A program made the translations under genes and the position numbers. A stretch of DNA of 64,000 bases. Origin: an uncultured Acidimicrobiaceae bacterium (GTDB taxonomy: Bacteria; Actinomycetota; Acidimicrobiia; Spongiisociales; UBA5794). The DNA lies in contig CAMYKI010000012.1 of assembly GCA_947258985.1 (NCBI GenBank), positions 1 to 64,000 on the forward strand. Reading direction: 5' to 3'. The notes beneath the pieces were generated by a model that had not been told where the DNA came from, did not search any database, and worked only from the letters and a program-made list of their open reading frames with translations. Positions 9,262 through 17,071 of the stretch are shown here, piece by piece. Every line of letters starts with the position of its first letter. Positions within the stretch are counted from its first letter, which is position 1.

Positions 9262-9313
9262 GGCGTCTGGCGTACGTGAGCGCTGTATACAGCGCTCACG
9301 TACGCCAGACGCC
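9262..9313. repeat. Perfect 52-bp palindrome between convergent genes
   Basis: Two 26-bp arms are exact reverse complements with no spacer and meet at a central GTATAC. The palindrome starts GGCGTCTGGCG at 9262 and ends CGCCAGACGCC at 9313. It starts 10 bp after the EamA stop and is immediately followed by a second hairpin. It could form a 26-bp RNA stem on either strand or a DNA cruciform. A role as part of a bidirectional terminator, or as a remnant of a small palindromic mobile repeat, is inference. No second copy was noticed in this window. Confidence 0.9.
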
Positions 9314-9343
9314 GAAGGGAGCCGGCACCGGCCGGCTCCCTTC
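9314..9343. terminator. Bidirectional terminator hairpin
   Basis: A perfect 12-bp stem, GAAGGGAGCCGG / CCGGCTCCCTTC, with a 6-nt loop. It lies directly after the 52-bp palindrome and 17 bp past the uraA stop on the minus strand. There is no clear U-tract, which is common for high-GC actinobacterial terminators. Its position between two convergent genes supports termination from both sides. Confidence 0.65.
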
Positions 9344-9359
9344 TCATAGAAGTGCAGTG

Positions 9360-10604
9360 CTACCCGGCGGAGGTCTTCTCCGAAGGCATTGCGACCTGTT
9401 CCTCTTCAGTATCCATCGGGAGGATCAGGTTGGCGACCACGCCGATGACGGCTGCGAGTGCCAGACCCGAGATCTCGACATCGCCGATGGACAGCGGTGA
9501 CGACAGCCCGGAAACACCCAAGCCGAACACCAAGATGAGGCCGACAACGATCATGTTGCGGCTCTTCTTGAAATCGACCTGTCCCTCCACGAGGGTCCGC
9601 AGGCCGACTGAGGCGATCATGCCAAACAGAACGACCGACAACCCACCCAGCACCGGAACCGGGACGGTCCGCAGCACCGCAGCCAGCTTCGGGATCAGGC
9701 CAAGGAAGATCGCAAACAGGGCACCGATCCGGATGATGAACGGGTCGTACACCTTGGTCACGGCTAGCACCCCGGTGTTCTCTGAATAGGTTGTGTTCGG
9801 CGGACCACCGACCAGGCCGGCGAACGCAGTAGCGATACCGTCACCGAGCAGCGTCCGGTGTAGCCCCGGCTCGGCGAAGAAGTCCTTTCCGACCACCCTG
9901 CCGTTCGCCAGGATGTCGCCAACGTGCTCGATCATCGTCACGAAGGCAATGGGTGCAATCAGCGCGATGGGTGCCCAGGAGATGTCGCCCAGGCCCCAGA
10001 CAAAGTCCGGCCAACCGAGCCAATCAGCTTCCGTCACAGGATCGAAGCTGAAGCCGTCGTAGAAGAGAACACCTGCGACGTAGCCAACGATGGCGCCGGT
10101 CAGGATTGGGAGCATCCGGAACAGTCCCCGGAAGAAAATCGCCGCACCAATCGTGGCCAGCAGTGTCACGATCGCCAGCCACCATGCGCCTTCGGCCTGG
10201 CTGATAGCAACCGGCGCCAGCGTAATACCGATGACCGTGATCACGGGTCCGGTGACGATCGGTGGAAAGACTCGCCTAATGACGTCGCTGCCGACAAATG
10301 TCACCAGGATCGACATGGCAAGGTAGACCACTGCAGCACCGACGATGCCGGCACCGATCCCGGCCCAGGAGTACCCGCGCTCAACCCCGATCAGGATCGG
10401 TGGAATGAACGCAAATGAAGAGCCCAGGAACACGGGCACCATCTGTTTTGTCACCAGGTGGAACATCAGGGTTCCGACGCCGGCCGCAATCAGTGCCACC
10501 GACGGGTTGAGCCCGGTGATCAGCGGTACCAGGACCGTTGCTCCGAACATCGCGATGGTGTGCTGTAAGCCCAGCACCACCTTCTTTTGCATCGTTAGTT
10601 CCAT
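9360..10604 (-). CDS. uraA: Uracil/xanthine permease (NCS2 family)
   Basis: A 414-residue nucleobase:proton symporter of the inner membrane, with about 14 hydrophobic segments. The NCS2 signatures are visible: GLQHTIAMFGATVLVP at the start, FVTMIEHVGDI around residue 222 (the conserved Glu of helix 8), and GGPPNTTYSENTGV around residues 262-275. The last is close to the UraA nucleobase-binding element and supports uracil over xanthine. The start is the ATG preceded by GGAGAGGAAGGG; a second ATG four codons later is possible. It is transcribed toward the palindrome and terminator and lies downstream of a hairpin at 10630-10657. It may serve pyrimidine salvage. Confidence 0.92.
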   Translation of the reverse strand: MELTMQKKVVLGLQHTIAMFGATVLVPLITGLNPSVALIAAGVGTLMFHLVTKQMVPVFLGSSFAFIPPILIGVERGYSWAGIGAGIVGAAVVYLAMSILVTFVGSDVIRRVFPPIVTGPVITVIGITLAPVAISQAEGAWWLAIVTLLATIGAAIFFRGLFRMLPILTGAIVGYVAGVLFYDGFSFDPVTEADWLGWPDFVWGLGDISWAPIALIAPIAFVTMIEHVGDILANGRVVGKDFFAEPGLHRTLLGDGIATAFAGLVGGPPNTTYSENTGVLAVTKVYDPFIIRIGALFAIFLGLIPKLAAVLRTVPVPVLGGLSVVLFGMIASVGLRTLVEGQVDFKKSRNMIVVGLILVFGLGVSGLSSPLSIGDVEISGLALAAVIGVVANLILPMDTEEEQVAMPSEKTSAG

Positions 10605-10629
10605 TTACCCTTCCTCTCCCACATAAAGT

Positions 10630-10657
10630 GAGAGCCACTCCCTGCGGAGTGGCTCTC
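10630..10657 (-). terminator. Hairpin between the Mo-hydroxylase operon and uraA (terminator or leader element)
   Basis: A perfect 12-bp stem, GAGAGCCACTCC / GGAGTGGCTCTC, with a 4-nt loop. On the minus strand it lies about 140 bp after the DUF35 stop and about 25 bp before the uraA start, just ahead of the ribosome-binding site. It is followed by ACTTTATG, which is only weakly U-rich. It could end the upstream operon or act as a leader attenuator of uraA. It does not show the conserved PyrR-binding loop. Confidence 0.5.
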
Positions 10658-10797
10658 TTGCTTGCCCGTCGGGTCTGTCGCCCGAACCTGGTCAACGGCT
10701 TGCGCCTCGACCAAGACTGTGTGATGTGTGCCGTGCGGTCGCCGGGGGCTGGTGGTCCCTCCCCGTCCTCTGACCGTCACCGGATGTCTTTCGGTGT

Positions 10798-11145
10798 TCA
10801 TGCTGCCGTGAACACCATCCCGTAGTAGTCGTCGTATGTCTCCTTGCGGACCACTTCAACGGAACCCTTCACGGCCATGCCGATCTCGGGTTCCTCTATC
10901 TCGAGTTGACCCAACATCCGCATCCCATTTTCCAGTTCGACGATGCCGAGCCCGAGAGTAGCCACCTCGTACTGCGCGGGCAGGTTGTAGACCGTGGTGA
11001 AGGTCAACAGCTTGCCCGTCTTGGGTAGGGGAACCGTGTCGAACTCGAAGAAGTCGTTCTGCTTGCAGCCTTTGCACAGCATGCGGAACGGGTAGTGCAT
11101 CGTTCCGCACAGCCGGCACTTGTACGCGTAGATCTCGCGCGCCAT
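10798..11145 (-). CDS. DUF35 Zn-ribbon / OB-fold protein, partner of the thiolase-like protein
   Basis: A 115-residue protein. The ATG at 11145 (MAREIYAYKC) follows GGGAGGACTG and overlaps the thiolase-like stop in TGATG, so the pair is translationally coupled. A rubredoxin-like zinc ribbon is formed by two CxxC pairs (KCRLC near residue 10, CKGC near residue 25). An OB-fold follows, containing TFTTVYNLPAQYEVATLGLGIVEL. DUF35 proteins bind acyl-CoA and form tight complexes with thiolase-superfamily enzymes, as in archaeal acetoacetyl-CoA thiolase/HMG-CoA synthase, BbsA of toluene degradation and ChsH2 of steroid degradation. Here it is presumably required by the adjacent Cys-less thiolase homologue. 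Confidence 0.88.
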   Translation of the reverse strand: MAREIYAYKCRLCGTMHYPFRMLCKGCKQNDFFEFDTVPLPKTGKLLTFTTVYNLPAQYEVATLGLGIVELENGMRMLGQLEIEEPEIGMAVKGSVEVVRKETYDDYYGMVFTAA

Positions 11146-12320
11146 CAGTCCTCCCTCACAAACGTGAGACAAACAACGTTGTTGCCAAAGCCGCCGAAGT
11201 TGAGGGTGAGGCCCGTTTTGGCCCCTTCAACCTGCCGTTTCTCGCCGTCTCCGCGCAACTGGGTAACGATCTCCCATGCTTGGGCGACGCCGGTCGCGCC
11301 CACCGGGTGACCGCGGCCCTTGAGGCCGCCTCCCACGTTGATCGGGATCTTCCCACCGAGAGCGGTTTCGCCCTTCTCCAGGGCGATGTGCCCCTCTCCC
11401 TTGGGGAAGAAGCCCACCTCCTCGCTCTCGGCTATCTCGAGGATGGTGAACGCATCGTGCAACTCGGCCACGTCGATCTCTTCGGGGGAGAGCCCCGACA
11501 TCTCGTACGCATCCTTGGCCGCTTTGCGAACTGCCAACAGATCGGTCGGCTCTTCGCGCTCGAAAACCGCATGGGTGTCGGTTGCCTGGCCGAGGCCACT
11601 GAGGCGGATCATCGGACGACCCAACTCTTGCGCCTTCTCCTTCGAGACCAGGATGATGGCCGCTCCACCGTCGGAGACAGGACATGCATCGAAGAATCGC
11701 AACGGCTCGGCGACATATGGGTTGTTCGTCATAGCCTCGGGAGAATCGAGAATCCCCTCGAGTGTGATTCCCTGCTGCAGGTGCGCCCAGACGTTGTTGA
11801 GTGCGGCGTTCTGATTCTTGACGCCCACCATGGCGAGGTGGCGCTCGGTGACGCCGTACTTCTCCATGTACAAGCGGGCAAACATCGCTGCATGCGCGGG
11901 AAGGGTCACGCCGTAGATGTACTCCGTGAGCGGGTGGGTCAAGGTCGCAACGAAGTCGGTCGCTTCGAGGTTGTTCACCTCGCGCATCCGCTCCACTCCC
12001 GTGACCAACACCACATCGTCCATCCCGGAGGCCACTGCCTGGAAGCCGGCCTTGATGGCGGCGGCGCCCGAGGCGGGGCCGTTTTCGATGGCTGCCGCCC
12101 CCGCCGGGAGCAGGCTGAGACTGTCCGCCACCGCACTGGCCAGCGCCGTCTGGTGGTTCACTCGAGGGGCGCCCATGTTGGCCACGTAGATCTGATCGAC
12201 CTCGGTGACACCGGCGTCTTTGAGCGCCATCATCGACGCATACGAGGCAATCTCGACCAGCGGATACTCGAGCCGGGTGAAGGTGGTGATGCCGATGCCG
12301 GCTACGTAGACGTCACGCAT
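11145..12320 (-). CDS. Thiolase-superfamily protein lacking the nucleophilic cysteine (possible retro-aldolase)
   Basis: A 391-residue protein from the ATG giving MRDVYVAGIG; it overlaps the upstream gene by 8 bp. The thiolase fold is clear: AIENGPASGAAAIKAGFQ, then ELHDAFTILE and GRGHPVGATG carrying two conserved His residues, and a C-terminal NFGGFGNNVV. In active thiolases the first segment reads E-x-x-C-A-S-G; here the Cys position is Pro (codon CCC), and no second active-site Cys is apparent. Cys-less homologues paired with DUF35, such as the steroid-degrading Ltp2 with ChsH2, are CoA-ester retro-aldolases. An aldol or Claisen-type role on a CoA ester is therefore plausible; true thiolysis is unlikely. 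Confidence 0.82.
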   Translation of the reverse strand: MRDVYVAGIGITTFTRLEYPLVEIASYASMMALKDAGVTEVDQIYVANMGAPRVNHQTALASAVADSLSLLPAGAAAIENGPASGAAAIKAGFQAVASGMDDVVLVTGVERMREVNNLEATDFVATLTHPLTEYIYGVTLPAHAAMFARLYMEKYGVTERHLAMVGVKNQNAALNNVWAHLQQGITLEGILDSPEAMTNNPYVAEPLRFFDACPVSDGGAAIILVSKEKAQELGRPMIRLSGLGQATDTHAVFEREEPTDLLAVRKAAKDAYEMSGLSPEEIDVAELHDAFTILEIAESEEVGFFPKGEGHIALEKGETALGGKIPINVGGGLKGRGHPVGATGVAQAWEIVTQLRGDGEKRQVEGAKTGLTLNFGGFGNNVVCLTFVRED

Positions 12321-13071
12321 TGCCGGCCCCCTTCTCCATCTCCCAGCGCTGCTGGACAAGGGCGGTAGCGGTCGGGTCATACATCGCCCGGGTGGCCGCC
12401 AGCGGGTCCAACGCAGGAGTCGGTGGATCGGAGGGTGGAAGGATGCTCTCCAGAGCCTTGTCGAGCAGTTCCGGCGGTACCGGTCGACGGCCGACGACAA
12501 GCTTGGAGCGGGCCCGGTCGAAGAGCTCCCGGGTCAACGCCCACGAGGGGACACCACCAAGTTCGTGTGGAATGTGGAAGCGCTTCTCGAGCTTGTATTC
12601 GATCATCCAGCGGCGGAAGCCGATTGGTGACTCGGCGACGATGAGGACCTCGTCGTGACCCAGCGTGTCGATGTGGTACTCCATTTTGGCGGCGAATCCA
12701 TGAGCGCCGATGCGTAGGCCGCGACGCAGCGCCAGCGTGTGCAGCGACAGCCCGAGGGTGGGTGTCACCTGGCGTCCGTTGACGATTGCGGCCAGCTCGC
12801 CGTCCACCTGCAATGCGAGCACGTACTGGTCCTGGAACCGGTACTGGTAGTAGCCGAGCAGCTCGGCGTAGACCCGGGCGGCGACGACGTCGTAGTAGTC
12901 GCGCTCCACGTGGATGAGCGGTTCGACGTGCTTGAGCAGGTCGGGGATCTCATCCCGGAAGACCTGCCGAACCACTACCGCCTCGCCGCTGGCGAGCATC
13001 ATGTACTTCGGCTCGTACGGTTTCATCTCCGCTTCGACGGGCCGAAGGATCTTCTCTAGATCGACGGACAT
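12313..13071 (-). CDS. Conserved protein with a GNAT-like core, unknown function
   Basis: A 252-residue protein between the Mo-hydroxylase large subunit (3 bp gap) and the thiolase-like gene (8 bp overlap), hence the same operon. No family was recognised with certainty. The middle (about residues 85-180) resembles a GNAT acyltransferase: YVLALQVDGELAAIVNGR is followed by LHTLALRRGLRIGAHGFAAK (a possible acyl-CoA loop) and then VLIVAESPIGFRRWMIEYKL. About 60 C-terminal residues are Pro-rich and probably flexible. There is no signal peptide or membrane segment. It may modify, or act beside, the CoA ester handled by its neighbours; that is inference only. Confidence 0.6.
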   Translation of the reverse strand: MSVDLEKILRPVEAEMKPYEPKYMMLASGEAVVVRQVFRDEIPDLLKHVEPLIHVERDYYDVVAARVYAELLGYYQYRFQDQYVLALQVDGELAAIVNGRQVTPTLGLSLHTLALRRGLRIGAHGFAAKMEYHIDTLGHDEVLIVAESPIGFRRWMIEYKLEKRFHIPHELGGVPSWALTRELFDRARSKLVVGRRPVPPELLDKALESILPPSDPPTPALDPLAATRAMYDPTATALVQQRWEMEKGAGNA

Positions 13072-13074
13072 TCG

Positions 13075-15456
13075 CTATCCACTCCTCTTCTCGAGATAGG
13101 ACATTGCAATCTTCTCTTGGGTTATAGGCATCGACTTGATGCGGACACCGAGGGCGTCGTAGACGGCGTTGGCGATGACCGGGGCGGCGGCGATCATCGT
13201 GTGCTCCCCAACCCCGCGGGCACCAAACGGCCCGTCTGGTTGGGGCACCTCGACGATGATGGGGATGATCTCGTCGGGGATGTCGAAGGCCGTCGGGATC
13301 TTGTAGTCGGTGAATGTGGGGTTCATCATCTTGCCGCCCTCGTCGAAGCGCATGTCTTCATAGAGCACGGTGGCAAGGCCCTGGACGAGCCCGCCGACGA
13401 TCTGCCCCGTCACCAGGTCGGGGTTGATCGCCCGCCCGGCGTCCACTGCAAGTGCGGCCTTGCGCACCCAGATTCGGCCCGAGTCTTTGTCGATCTCGAG
13501 CACCACCCCGGTTGCTCCGACCGTGTAATGGACGTTGGGATGGCCACCCTGACCGGTCTCCGGGTCGCTGTTGGCATTAGTGAACTCGGGCATGAACTTG
13601 CCGGTAGCGATGATGGGGCCGCCCCGCCAGGTGCCCTCTTCGGTCTGGATACCGTCGATGACAAAGTCGCTGAGCAACTTCTCGAAGTCCGGGTCGGTCT
13701 TGCACTTGACCTTTTCGTCTTCGAGATACAGCGAGTCGTCCTCGTAGCCGTAGACCTGGTGGATCACATCGAAGATCTTGCCGCGGGCTTCGATGGCCGC
13801 CTTCTCCACCGCCAGACCCGAGCTCCAGGTGACATGCGAAGCAACCGTCTGCCACTCATAGGGGTTGCGATCGGTGTCGGGCGTCTCCACCCGGATCTTC
13901 TCAACGGGAACGGTGAGGACCTCTGAGGCGATCTGCGCCATCACGGTGAGGTAGCCCTGCCCGAGCTCCATGCCGGAGACGGTGATGTTGAGGCTGCCGT
14001 CCTCGTTGAACTTGAGGAACGATGCCGACGAGGCATTCGGCGGCATCGCCGGCGCCTTCCAGAACAGGGCCATTCCCTTGCCCATTACGGTGTCCGGGTT
14101 GTCTGATTCCTCGTCTGTGCCCCAATCGATGGCGTCGGCGACCTTGTCGATAGCTTCGATCAAGCCGGATGGATTCATATGTGCGCCGTAGGCGAGTTCA
14201 TCGCCTTCGACGATGGCGTTCTTGCGGCGGAAGTCCACCGGGTCCATGCCGATGGCTTCGGCAATGCGATCCATGTGTGATTCGAGCCCGAAGTGGAATT
14301 CTGAATACCCGAATCCGCGGTAGGGGCCACCGGGCGGGAGATTCGTGTACATGCACAGCGAGTCGTTGGTGATGTTGGGGACCCGGTAGGGGCCTGTGGC
14401 CGACAGCCCGGCCGCATTCACCACGTTGGCGCCGTATTCGACGTAGGCACCGGCATCCCAATAGAGCCTGTGCTCGACTGCAGTAATGGTGCCGTCGTTC
14501 ATGACGCCGACCTTGAGCTCGGCGATGACGCCCTGTCGCTGGTAGGTGTTGTAGAACTCCTGCTCCCGGGTCCAGCGCAGTTTCACGGGCCGACCCTTGA
14601 CGAGCGTTGCCATGGCGGCGCCCATGATCTCCATCGAAACCCCGGCCTTGCCGCCGAAGCCGCCGCCCACATAGGGCGTGATCACGCGAACGTCCTTGTG
14701 GGTGAACCCGAGCGGCGCCAGCGCCTCGGCAAACAGATGACGCTGGGTGTGCGGAGATTGTGATGCGGTCCACACGGTGAGCCGGTCCGACTGGTCGAGC
14801 TTGCTCACCGTGACATGCGGTTCGATGGCGCAATGGGCGTATCGGGGAACCGTGTAGGTGTCTTCGAGGACGTAGTCGGCTTCTGCGAACGCCTTCTCGG
14901 TGTCGCCCTTGCGGATCTTGCGCCAGTGGGCGATGTTGGTGTTGGCCTGTGGAAAGAACCAGGGGACGTGGGTGTAGTCGCCCAGGTCGGGGTGGACGAG
15001 CTCGGCGTCGTCGGCGAAGGCCTTCTTGGGATCGAGCAGCGGTTTCAGCACCTCATACTCGACCTTGATGAGCTTGGCCGCCTGTACGGCTTCGCGGTGA
15101 CTGCGGGCGATGATCCCGGCTACCTGCTCGCCGACGAAGCGGACATGGTCCTGGGCGAAGATGTACCTGTCCTCCATGTACATGCCGAACTTGTATGGGA
15201 AATCGTCGCCGGTAACGACGCGCACTACACCCTTCGCCTTCTCGGCCTCTGAGGTGTCGATCGACAGGATCTTGGCGTATGCGTGGGGACTCTCGACGAT
15301 GGCCGCATGGAGGAGCCCGGGGCCAAAGTCCATGTCATCAACGAACTCGGCGGCGCCGCTGATCTTGTCGAGGCCGTCGATGCGCACCGCTGCGGTGCCG
15401 ACGGTCTTCAGTTCATCTTCTGTGGACTCGGCCTCGAAGGGGAACGTCGTCGTCAT
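13075..15456 (-). CDS. Xanthine dehydrogenase-family Mo-binding large subunit
   Basis: A 793-residue molybdopterin-cytosine-dinucleotide subunit. The ATG (MTTTFPFEA) follows GGAG and overlaps the 2Fe-2S gene stop by ATGA. Family motifs include YVGGGFGGKAG, PPGGPYRGFGYSE and, near the C-terminus, GPFGARGVGEH, whose Glu is the catalytic base. The loop PYRGFG is of the xanthine dehydrogenase / 4-hydroxybenzoyl-CoA reductase type. It is neither AYRCSFR (form I CO dehydrogenase) nor AYRGAGR (form II). It should hydroxylate or reduce an aromatic or N-heterocyclic carbon; the neighbouring CoA-linked genes suggest a CoA ester or ring-degradation substrate. Cytoplasmic heterotrimer with the next two genes. 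Confidence 0.88.
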   Translation of the reverse strand: MTTTFPFEAESTEDELKTVGTAAVRIDGLDKISGAAEFVDDMDFGPGLLHAAIVESPHAYAKILSIDTSEAEKAKGVVRVVTGDDFPYKFGMYMEDRYIFAQDHVRFVGEQVAGIIARSHREAVQAAKLIKVEYEVLKPLLDPKKAFADDAELVHPDLGDYTHVPWFFPQANTNIAHWRKIRKGDTEKAFAEADYVLEDTYTVPRYAHCAIEPHVTVSKLDQSDRLTVWTASQSPHTQRHLFAEALAPLGFTHKDVRVITPYVGGGFGGKAGVSMEIMGAAMATLVKGRPVKLRWTREQEFYNTYQRQGVIAELKVGVMNDGTITAVEHRLYWDAGAYVEYGANVVNAAGLSATGPYRVPNITNDSLCMYTNLPPGGPYRGFGYSEFHFGLESHMDRIAEAIGMDPVDFRRKNAIVEGDELAYGAHMNPSGLIEAIDKVADAIDWGTDEESDNPDTVMGKGMALFWKAPAMPPNASSASFLKFNEDGSLNITVSGMELGQGYLTVMAQIASEVLTVPVEKIRVETPDTDRNPYEWQTVASHVTWSSGLAVEKAAIEARGKIFDVIHQVYGYEDDSLYLEDEKVKCKTDPDFEKLLSDFVIDGIQTEEGTWRGGPIIATGKFMPEFTNANSDPETGQGGHPNVHYTVGATGVVLEIDKDSGRIWVRKAALAVDAGRAINPDLVTGQIVGGLVQGLATVLYEDMRFDEGGKMMNPTFTDYKIPTAFDIPDEIIPIIVEVPQPDGPFGARGVGEHTMIAAAPVIANAVYDALGVRIKSMPITQEKIAMSYLEKRSG

Positions 15457-15932
15457 TGCGAGTCTCCTTCCTGGCGGGCAGGCGCAGCTGCAAGAACCGC
15501 TTCGATGATCGGCTCGTATCCAGTGCAGCGGCACAGGTTGCCCGCCAGCGCGTCTTGCACGTCGTGACGGGTGGGGTCGGGGTTGTTCTCGAGCAGTTCG
15601 GTCGCCGCGAGGACTATTCCCGGGGCGCAGAACCCGCACTGGAAGGCGTTGGTGCTGATAAACAGATCCTGCAACTGGCTCATGCCCTCGTAGCTGATGC
15701 CTTCGACCGTCACGATGTCGTGGCCTTCAGCCTCGACGGCCAGTACCAGGCAACTCCGCACGGAGCGACCGTCCATGAGGATCGTGCACGATCCGCAGTC
15801 GCCGCGTTCGCAGCCGATCTTCGGGCTCTTGGTCCCGACCTGTTCCCTGAGAACGTCGAGCAGCACATCGGCCGGGGCGACGTTGAGCACCCATTGCTCT
15901 CCGTTGACATTGATCTCTAGATCCATCGTCAT
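15453..15932 (-). CDS. (2Fe-2S)-binding small subunit of the Mo-hydroxylase
   Basis: A 159-residue protein with the two [2Fe-2S] domains of CoxS/XDH small subunits. The plant-ferredoxin-type cluster is in GCERGDCGSC with a later SC; the helical-domain cluster is in CGFCAPG and CRCTGY. Two close ATGs are possible (15932 giving MTMDLEI, or 15926); AGGGG just upstream favours the first. It passes electrons from the Mo site to the FAD subunit. It starts 4 bp after the FAD-subunit stop and overlaps the large subunit by 4 bp, giving the gene order M-S-L. Confidence 0.93.
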   Translation of the reverse strand: MTMDLEINVNGEQWVLNVAPADVLLDVLREQVGTKSPKIGCERGDCGSCTILMDGRSVRSCLVLAVEAEGHDIVTVEGISYEGMSQLQDLFISTNAFQCGFCAPGIVLAATELLENNPDPTRHDVQDALAGNLCRCTGYEPIIEAVLAAAPARQEGDSQ

Positions 15933-15936
15933 CCCC

Positions 15937-16821
15937 TCAGATAAGCCGGGCGCCGTAAGCCGGCCCGGTTCCGTCGAGTCTCTGTCTGGCCGCCCACAGC
16001 CCACGTTTGAGCATCACGCCGGTCATGTGAGTGCGGTACTCGGCGGTTGATCGCATGTCGGTGATCGGGCTGATTTCGTCGGGGACCATGGCCACCACCG
16101 CGGCTACGAGATCGTCGTCCAGCGGTTTGCCTCTCAGCGTCTCTTCGATCACGGCAGATCTAATGGGCGTCGGGGCCACGGCCCCAAACGCAACCCGGTA
16201 TTCGTTGTCGGGGTAGGCCACAATGCCGACGGCGGCCTGGGCGAGGTCCTCACCGGCGTAGCGCATTAGCTTGACGTAGACGCCCCCGTGTTGGCGCAGC
16301 TTGATAGTCAGATGAGTGACGACCTCATCATCGGTGCCGGCCGTCTGCCGGAGACCCGTGAACCAGTCGTTGATATCGACGCTGCGGTTGCCGCTGGGTC
16401 CGGTCAAATGAACAGCGGTGTCGTAGGCCAGCAAGACGGGCCCGGCATCACACGACGGGACTGCGGAGCAGATGTTCCCCGCCATCGTGGCGCGGTTGCG
16501 GATTCCGGGCGAGGCCACCGTCTCGGCCATCTCGGCGAGCAGGGGAACATGCTCTTTCACCACGTCGGATTCGATGAGCTCGGTGAAGGTGACCAGCGAA
16601 CCGATGTGCAATACATCTCCGTCGATCTTGATGTCACGCAGATCCGGGATGGCTTTGATGTCGATGACCAGGTCCGGGGCGATGGCGTCGTCGCGCAGCC
16701 AGGCAACAAGATCTGTTCCACCGGCAAGGACCTTCACCGAACCTGAATGCTGCGCAAGGACCTGGGTAGCCTCCGCAAGCGTCGTAGGACGTCGGTACTC
16801 GAACTCGTTGGCGATCACCAA
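15937..16821 (-). CDS. FAD-binding middle subunit of the Mo-hydroxylase (CoxM-like)
   Basis: A 294-residue protein with the VAO-type FAD domain of CoxM: KVLAGGTDLVAWL at about residues 30-42, then SPGIRNRATMAGNICSAVPSCD, where the family TxGGN motif reads TMAGN. A C-terminal CO-dehydrogenase-flavoprotein domain follows. The start is TTG at 16821 or GTG at 16818, both behind a strong GGAGGAGGT. It is the first gene of the six-gene minus operon, so the promoter should lie in 16822-16900. That stretch is relatively AT-rich (TTAACAGTTTGTAAGCTT on the minus strand), but no confident -35/-10 pair was found. Confidence 0.92.
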   Translation of the reverse strand: MVIANEFEYRRPTTLAEATQVLAQHSGSVKVLAGGTDLVAWLRDDAIAPDLVIDIKAIPDLRDIKIDGDVLHIGSLVTFTELIESDVVKEHVPLLAEMAETVASPGIRNRATMAGNICSAVPSCDAGPVLLAYDTAVHLTGPSGNRSVDINDWFTGLRQTAGTDDEVVTHLTIKLRQHGGVYVKLMRYAGEDLAQAAVGIVAYPDNEYRVAFGAVAPTPIRSAVIEETLRGKPLDDDLVAAVVAMVPDEISPITDMRSTAEYRTHMTGVMLKRGLWAARQRLDGTGPAYGARLI

Positions 16822-16917
16822 AGCAAACCTCCTCCAACCCGATCAACAAAGCTTACAAACTGTTAAGCGTCACTGGGAAGGGCCGAACGTCACCGGATCC
16901 ACGGACGGTATGACTTG

Positions 16918-16949
16918 AGGCGAGGCGGCGCTACCGCCGCGCCGCGCCT
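16918..16949 (-). terminator. Possible GC-rich terminator after the broken GH3 gene
   Basis: An inverted repeat, AGGCGxGGCG pairing with CGCCxCGCCT around a roughly 12-nt loop, with one internal mismatch and no U-tract. It lies between the GH3 stop (17072) and the Mo-hydroxylase operon start (16821) on the same strand. The rest of this 250-bp gap shows no gene. Confidence 0.35.
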
Positions 16950-17071
16950 TTCCGTTCGTGCGTAGCCGGTGCCGGTATCTCGGCACGGCCAACGCAAGAA
17001 CCGGTGGGGGCGCGTTCACCCGAGCTCCCTGCGGGCGGCGCTGCGGAACCGAGTGACCGCGGTCTCGCGAC

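Noticed and set aside
9262-9343. tRNA gene or attachment site
   Set aside because: The repeats fold as simple hairpins; no cloverleaf, anticodon or CCA end, and no integrase nearby.
10630-10657. PyrR-binding attenuator of uraA
   Set aside because: A simple perfect hairpin; the conserved PyrR anti-antiterminator loop sequence is not present.
11280-12368. Long open frame on the plus strand opposite the thiolase-like gene
   Set aside because: Composition is that of a shadow frame (Arg/His/Gly rich); the minus-strand protein is a clear thiolase-fold member.
13075-16821. Aerobic CO dehydrogenase (coxMSL)
   Set aside because: Gene order M-S-L fits, but the large-subunit loop reads PYRGFG instead of AYRCSFR or AYRGAGR, so it belongs to the broader xanthine dehydrogenase family.
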